Shown: one piece after another, positions 60,853 to 64,000 of the stretch
Layout of the letters: the number at the start of each line of letters is the position of its first letter
Numbering within the stretch: the stretch's first letter is position 1
Origin: Microcoleus sp. EPA2
GTDB taxonomy: Bacteria > Cyanobacteriota > Cyanobacteriia > Cyanobacteriales > Microcoleaceae
Assembly: GCA_020882975.1 (NCBI GenBank)
Contig: JAHRFD010000014.1
Coordinates: 79,628-143,627, forward strand
Direction: 5' to 3'
Length of the DNA: 64,000 nt
Notes under the pieces: model-generated
What the model was told of the DNA's origin: nothing
The model's input: the letters and a program-made list of their open reading frames with translations, nothing else
The model's database searches: none
Position numbers and translations under genes: made by a program

Positions 60853-61986
60853 ATGTTAACAAAACAGAGAATGCAAGTCAAGTTTTCTTACCTCGACCGG
60901 CAGTTTGCGAATGTTGATGATTATCTGGCGGACGTGCGGGAATTGGTGTTGAGCGGCGATTTTACGCTGGGAGCTCCTGTGACTGAGTTTGAACGTCGGT
61001 TTGCTGAATTTTGCCAAATGCCTTACGCGGTTGGGGTGAATTCGGGTACTGATGCTCTGATTTTACCGATGAAAATGCTGGGGATTGGCCCTGGGGATGA
61101 GGTAATTACCACCACTAATACTTTCATTGCTACGGTGGGGGCGATCGCGATGACGGGGGCAACTCCTGTATTTGTGGATAATGATGAAGGTTATACGATT
61201 GATGTTAACTTAATTGAGGCGGCGATTACTCCCCGGACCAAGGCGATTTTACCAGTCCACTACACGGGTAATGTGGCAGATATGCCTGCGATTATGAAGA
61301 TTGCGGAAAAACATAATTTGCTGGTTATTGAAGATGCTTGTCAGTCAATTACAGCGGCTAGAGATGGCAAGTATGTGGGTAGTTGGGGACAAGCGGCTGC
61401 TTTTTCGCTGCATCCGTTAAAGAATTTGAATGTTTGGGGTGATAGTGGGATAATTGTGACGCGATCGCAAGAGTTGTACGAAAATTTGCGATTGTTCCGC
61501 AATCACGGTTTAATTAACCGCGACGAAGTGGCAATTTTCGGTCACAATTCTCGTTTGGACTCACTACAAGCCGTGATTGGCAATCGGTTAATAGACCAAA
61601 CTGAGTTTATTACTAATACCAGAATTGCTAATGCGAAACGGCTGGATGAAGCCTTTGCAGATTTAGGGGAGTTCATTCACATTCCCCACCGTCCAGCTAA
61701 TGTCAAGCACGTTTACCACCTCTACATTTTACGGGTGGAACATCGAGATGAACTACTGACTTATTTGCAGGAAAATGGAGTTGAAGCTAAAATTCATTAT
61801 CCGATTCCCGTTCACTTGCAAAAAGCGGCTGCTCATTTGGGCTATAAGAAAGGTGACTTTCCGGTAGCGGAGAGAGATTCGCAGGTATCGATCACTTTAC
61901 CAGCTCATCAACATCTCACCTCAGATGAAATTGATTATATGATCGAGTGCGTGCGATCGTTCTATCTACAAGGAGAGATGAAATGA
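60853..61986 (+). CDS. DegT/DnrJ/EryC1/StrS-type sugar aminotransferase, second copy
   Basis: 377 residues, starting nine bases after the first copy; GGGTAA precedes ATG 60853. Same order of motifs: VGVNSGTDALILPMKMLGI, VIEDACQSITAARDGKYVGS, PLP Lys in FSLHPLKNLNVWGDSGIIVT, and RNHGLINRDEVAIFGHNSRL. The two are clear paralogues but well diverged, suggesting two different amino transfers or a heterodimer. The 3' end overlaps the next SDR start by ATGA. Some family members act as dehydratases lacking the Lys; this is not the case here. Confidence 0.9.
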   Translation: MLTKQRMQVKFSYLDRQFANVDDYLADVRELVLSGDFTLGAPVTEFERRFAEFCQMPYAVGVNSGTDALILPMKMLGIGPGDEVITTTNTFIATVGAIAMTGATPVFVDNDEGYTIDVNLIEAAITPRTKAILPVHYTGNVADMPAIMKIAEKHNLLVIEDACQSITAARDGKYVGSWGQAAAFSLHPLKNLNVWGDSGIIVTRSQELYENLRLFRNHGLINRDEVAIFGHNSRLDSLQAVIGNRLIDQTEFITNTRIANAKRLDEAFADLGEFIHIPHRPANVKHVYHLYILRVEHRDELLTYLQENGVEAKIHYPIPVHLQKAAAHLGYKKGDFPVAERDSQVSITLPAHQHLTSDEIDYMIECVRSFYLQGEMK

Positions 61987-62975
61987 GTAAAACGACTTAC
62001 GTTGTAATTGGTAGTAATTGCTTTACGGGTTGTCACATTGTAGATGCTTTGTTGGACGATCCCGATAATAAAGTAATTGGTGTTAGTAGATCGCCTGAAT
62101 ATAAAGACTTTTTCCTGCCTTACAAACAACGCAAAAATCCTGATTTTACTTTCCACCAAATTAATAGTGTCAGGGAATTCGATCTCCTGATAGAACTGCT
62201 AGACGCAACCAAGCCGGAAGTGGTAATTAATGTGGCTGCTTTGAGTGAGGTAGGGTTGAGCAACTACAGCCCGGTTGAGTATTTTGACATTAACACGACG
62301 GCGGTGGTAAAGTTATGCGACCAGCTTAGAAGTCGGGATTATCTCAAGTCCTACGTTCACATTTCATCAGCGGAAATTTTTGGCAGTTGTGCGGATAAAG
62401 TAACGGAAGAAACGCTGTTTAACCCCAGTACGCCCTACGCTGTTTCTAAAGCAGCCGCGGATATGTACCTGAATACAATCAGCAAGAATTTTGGGTTTCC
62501 GGCGATTATTATCCGATCGACAAATGTGTACGGCAGGCATCAACAACTGTTTAAGATTATTCCGAGAACAGCAATTTACCTAAAAATGGGTAAAACCATT
62601 GAACTGCATGGGGGAGGAACCTCGGTTAAGTCCTTTATTCATGTCCGAGATGTTGTCCAGGGTTTATTGTTGGCTTTGAAGCAAGGGAACCCAGGAACTT
62701 ATCACTTTACCGTTCCGAGCGATCGCACTATTGCTGATATTGTAGGTCAGGTTTGTGCTGGCATGGGGTATGATTTTGAAAAATGCGTTCAGGTTGTAGG
62801 TGAGCGATTGGGGCAGGATTCCCAATATCTGCTAGACTGTTCAAGGGCCGAACGGGAACTTTGCTGGCAGCCTCAAGTCTCCTTTGAACAAGGGGTGCAA
62901 GAAGTGATAGAGTGGGTTGAAAGTAACTGGTCTGCGATCGAGCAGGAGCCGTTAGTCTATATCCATAAAAATTAA
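61983..62975 (+). CDS. NAD-dependent sugar epimerase/dehydratase, second SDR
   Basis: 330 residues from ATG 61983, four-base overlap with the aminotransferase stop, and AAGGAGAG at 61971-61978 as ribosome-binding site. The N-terminal nucleotide motif is VIGSNCFTGCHIVDALL, a variant of GxxGxxG; catalytic S/T region HISSAEIFGSC, Y-x-x-x-K in YAVSKAAADMYL, RSTNVYGRHQQLFKIIPR and SFIHVRDVVQGLLLAL. It resembles dTDP-glucose 4,6-dehydratase-like enzymes (RmlB group) in the second half. It could make the 4-keto intermediate for the aminotransferases, but the precise reaction is not readable. Confidence 0.9.
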   Translation: MSKTTYVVIGSNCFTGCHIVDALLDDPDNKVIGVSRSPEYKDFFLPYKQRKNPDFTFHQINSVREFDLLIELLDATKPEVVINVAALSEVGLSNYSPVEYFDINTTAVVKLCDQLRSRDYLKSYVHISSAEIFGSCADKVTEETLFNPSTPYAVSKAAADMYLNTISKNFGFPAIIIRSTNVYGRHQQLFKIIPRTAIYLKMGKTIELHGGGTSVKSFIHVRDVVQGLLLALKQGNPGTYHFTVPSDRTIADIVGQVCAGMGYDFEKCVQVVGERLGQDSQYLLDCSRAERELCWQPQVSFEQGVQEVIEWVESNWSAIEQEPLVYIHKN

Positions 62976-63006
62976 GAGATAGGCTGCATATCTGAAAGGA
63001 TGAAAA

Positions 63007-64000
63007 ATGAGAGTAAGCTATTTTGATACGGCAAACAAACTGAAGCTAGAAGGAAGATGGGAGGAAGCGATCGCCTCCTATCGTCAAGCGATTGAGGAAA
63101 ACCCAAGTTTTTATTGGTCTTACCACAATTTGGGGGATGCTTTGGCTAAGCTGGGCCTTTGGGAAGAAGCTGTCAATGCCTATCAGATTGCGATCAAACT
63201 CAACTCATCTTCACCTTGGGTTCATTACAGTTTAGGAGAAGCTTGGGAAAAAATGGGTAGATTGGATGAGGCGATCGCTTGTTATCAAAAAGCTTTAGAA
63301 TTAGAGCCAGAAGAGTTGGAAATTCAGCACAGTTTGGGGAAAGCCTTGCAACGGCGAACTGAGTTGGATTTGGCGAAGGTGATAGCGATGTATCGGCGTA
63401 GTATAGAGCTAAATCCTGGTTCTGTGGAAGCTTATCAAAATTTGCTAAGGTTACAGCCACATTCCTGGGAACTGTGGTGGCAATTGGCACAAGTTCTGAC
63501 ACAGCAGAATCAGATAGAAGGGGCGATCGCGGCTTATGAAAAAGTAATTAATCTCAATCAAAGCTATATTCCTGGATATCAAGCCTTAGTGGAATTGCAA
63601 CCAGAATCTTGGGAGTTGTGGTGGCAGTTGGGGCAGTTATTAGAACAGGAGAATCAGAGAGAAGGGGCGATCGCAGCTTATCAAAAAGTTATAGCTATTA
63701 ATAATGCTCACATCCCAGGATATCAAGCCTTAGTGCAATTGCAACCGGAATCTTGGGAGTTGTGGTGGCAGTTGGGGCAGTTATTAAAAGAGGAGAATCA
63801 GAGAGAAGGGGCGATCGCGGCTTATCAAGAAGTGATTAGCTTAAATCCCGACTATATAATAGCTTATGAAAAATTAACTCATTTACAACCGAGTAATTGG
63901 GAAAATTGGTCTGTATTAGGGTCAAAATTAGAAGGGAAAGGGGAAACGGAAGGGGCGATCGCGGCTTATCAAGAAGTGATTAGCTTAAATCCCGACTATA
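63007..64000 (+). CDS. TPR-repeat protein, 3' truncated by window edge
   Basis: Starts MRVSYFDTANKLKLEGRWEE with AAAGGA upstream and is open for all 331 codons to the window end. Tetratricopeptide units of 34 residues (DALAKLGLWEEAVNAYQIAI, GEAWEKMGRLDEAIACYQKA) occupy the first ~150 residues. From about residue 151 four 48-residue units follow (SWELWWQLGQLL, REGAIAAYQKV, IPGYQALVQLQP). The DNA of these units is nearly identical, each carrying GCGATCGC. Proteins like this often continue into glycosyltransferase, FkbM-methyltransferase or sulfotransferase domains in cyanobacteria, so it may be part of the sugar cluster. What follows is outside the window. Confidence 0.88.
   Translation, partial: MRVSYFDTANKLKLEGRWEEAIASYRQAIEENPSFYWSYHNLGDALAKLGLWEEAVNAYQIAIKLNSSSPWVHYSLGEAWEKMGRLDEAIACYQKALELEPEELEIQHSLGKALQRRTELDLAKVIAMYRRSIELNPGSVEAYQNLLRLQPHSWELWWQLAQVLTQQNQIEGAIAAYEKVINLNQSYIPGYQALVELQPESWELWWQLGQLLEQENQREGAIAAYQKVIAINNAHIPGYQALVQLQPESWELWWQLGQLLKEENQREGAIAAYQEVISLNPDYIIAYEKLTHLQPSNWENWSVLGSKLEGKGETEGAIAAYQEVISLNPDY
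63457..64000. repeat. 144-bp near-identical coding repeats
   Basis: Units start at 63457, 63601, 63745 and 63889 (period 144 bases, 48 codons), with long identical stretches such as TTGGGAGTTGTGGTGGCAGT in the second and third. The last unit is cut by the edge. Confidence 0.92.

Overview
The window looks like chromosome from a filamentous, non-heterocystous type cyanobacterium (Oscillatoria/Microcoleus/Phormidium-like; the genus is inferred). The octamer GCGATCGC (HIP1) is scattered everywhere. The proteins are cyanobacterial in type: a Gap2-type GAPDH, a helical carotenoid protein, an RppA/RppB-like two-component pair, Uma2 nucleases, SLH proteins and RTX lipases. Intergenic spaces are full of short tandem repeats and palindromic dispersed repeats typical of large cyanobacterial genomes. 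No rRNA, tRNA or CRISPR array was recognised.

Layout. 1-4.5 kb: 3' part of a heavy-metal type RND pump, a small lipoprotein and an OmpR/histidine-kinase pair, probably a metal-stress locus. 4.8-7.2 kb: htpG and rpmB. 7.2-12.3 kb: two tandem MASE1-PAS-class III nucleotide cyclases on the minus strand. 12.6-14.7 kb: proS, carrying an in-frame array of 36-bp repeats. 15.4-19.3 kb: a 1020-residue membrane protein with about eight ~98-residue repeats, then a stand-alone helical carotenoid protein. 19.4-30.5 kb: mixed genes (acetoacetate decarboxylase-like, SLH, DUF6263-like, polysaccharide deacetylase, YflT-ChaB fusion, a 52-residue rubredoxin next to an HI0933-type flavoprotein, VOC and class II aldolase, Uma2, HEAT, GNAT). 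30.7-33.7 kb: two tandem lipase-RTX proteins. 33.7-37.6 kb: an AmpG-like transporter, then a broken type II restriction-modification locus: an intact adenine methylase, a 5' stump of a BsuBI/PstI-type endonuclease gene and a 5'-truncated tnpB fused into it. 37.9-51.4 kb: mostly housekeeping genes (GHL10 hydrolase, argF, dus, pgi, response regulator, low-molecular-weight phosphatase, ybaB, murB, murC, nadD, gap2).

52-64 kb is a co-directional surface-sugar cluster: methyltransferase with a long coiled coil, heptose kinase/nucleotidyltransferase fusion with the domains in reverse order to E. coli HldE, GmhB phosphatase, SDR epimerase, E1-alpha and E1-beta type thiamine enzymes without E2/E3, two DegT aminotransferases in tandem, a second SDR and a TPR protein that runs off the right edge. 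This is the best candidate for an undescribed system: it may make an amino- or branched-chain heptose-derived sugar nucleotide, but the product cannot be read from the sequence.

A second theme is invasion of coding sequence by palindromic repeats. A C-rich/G-rich palindrome family lies in several spacers and also in frame inside the RND pump and, tandemly amplified, inside proS. MurC and the HI0933 flavoprotein carry other apparent in-frame insertions.
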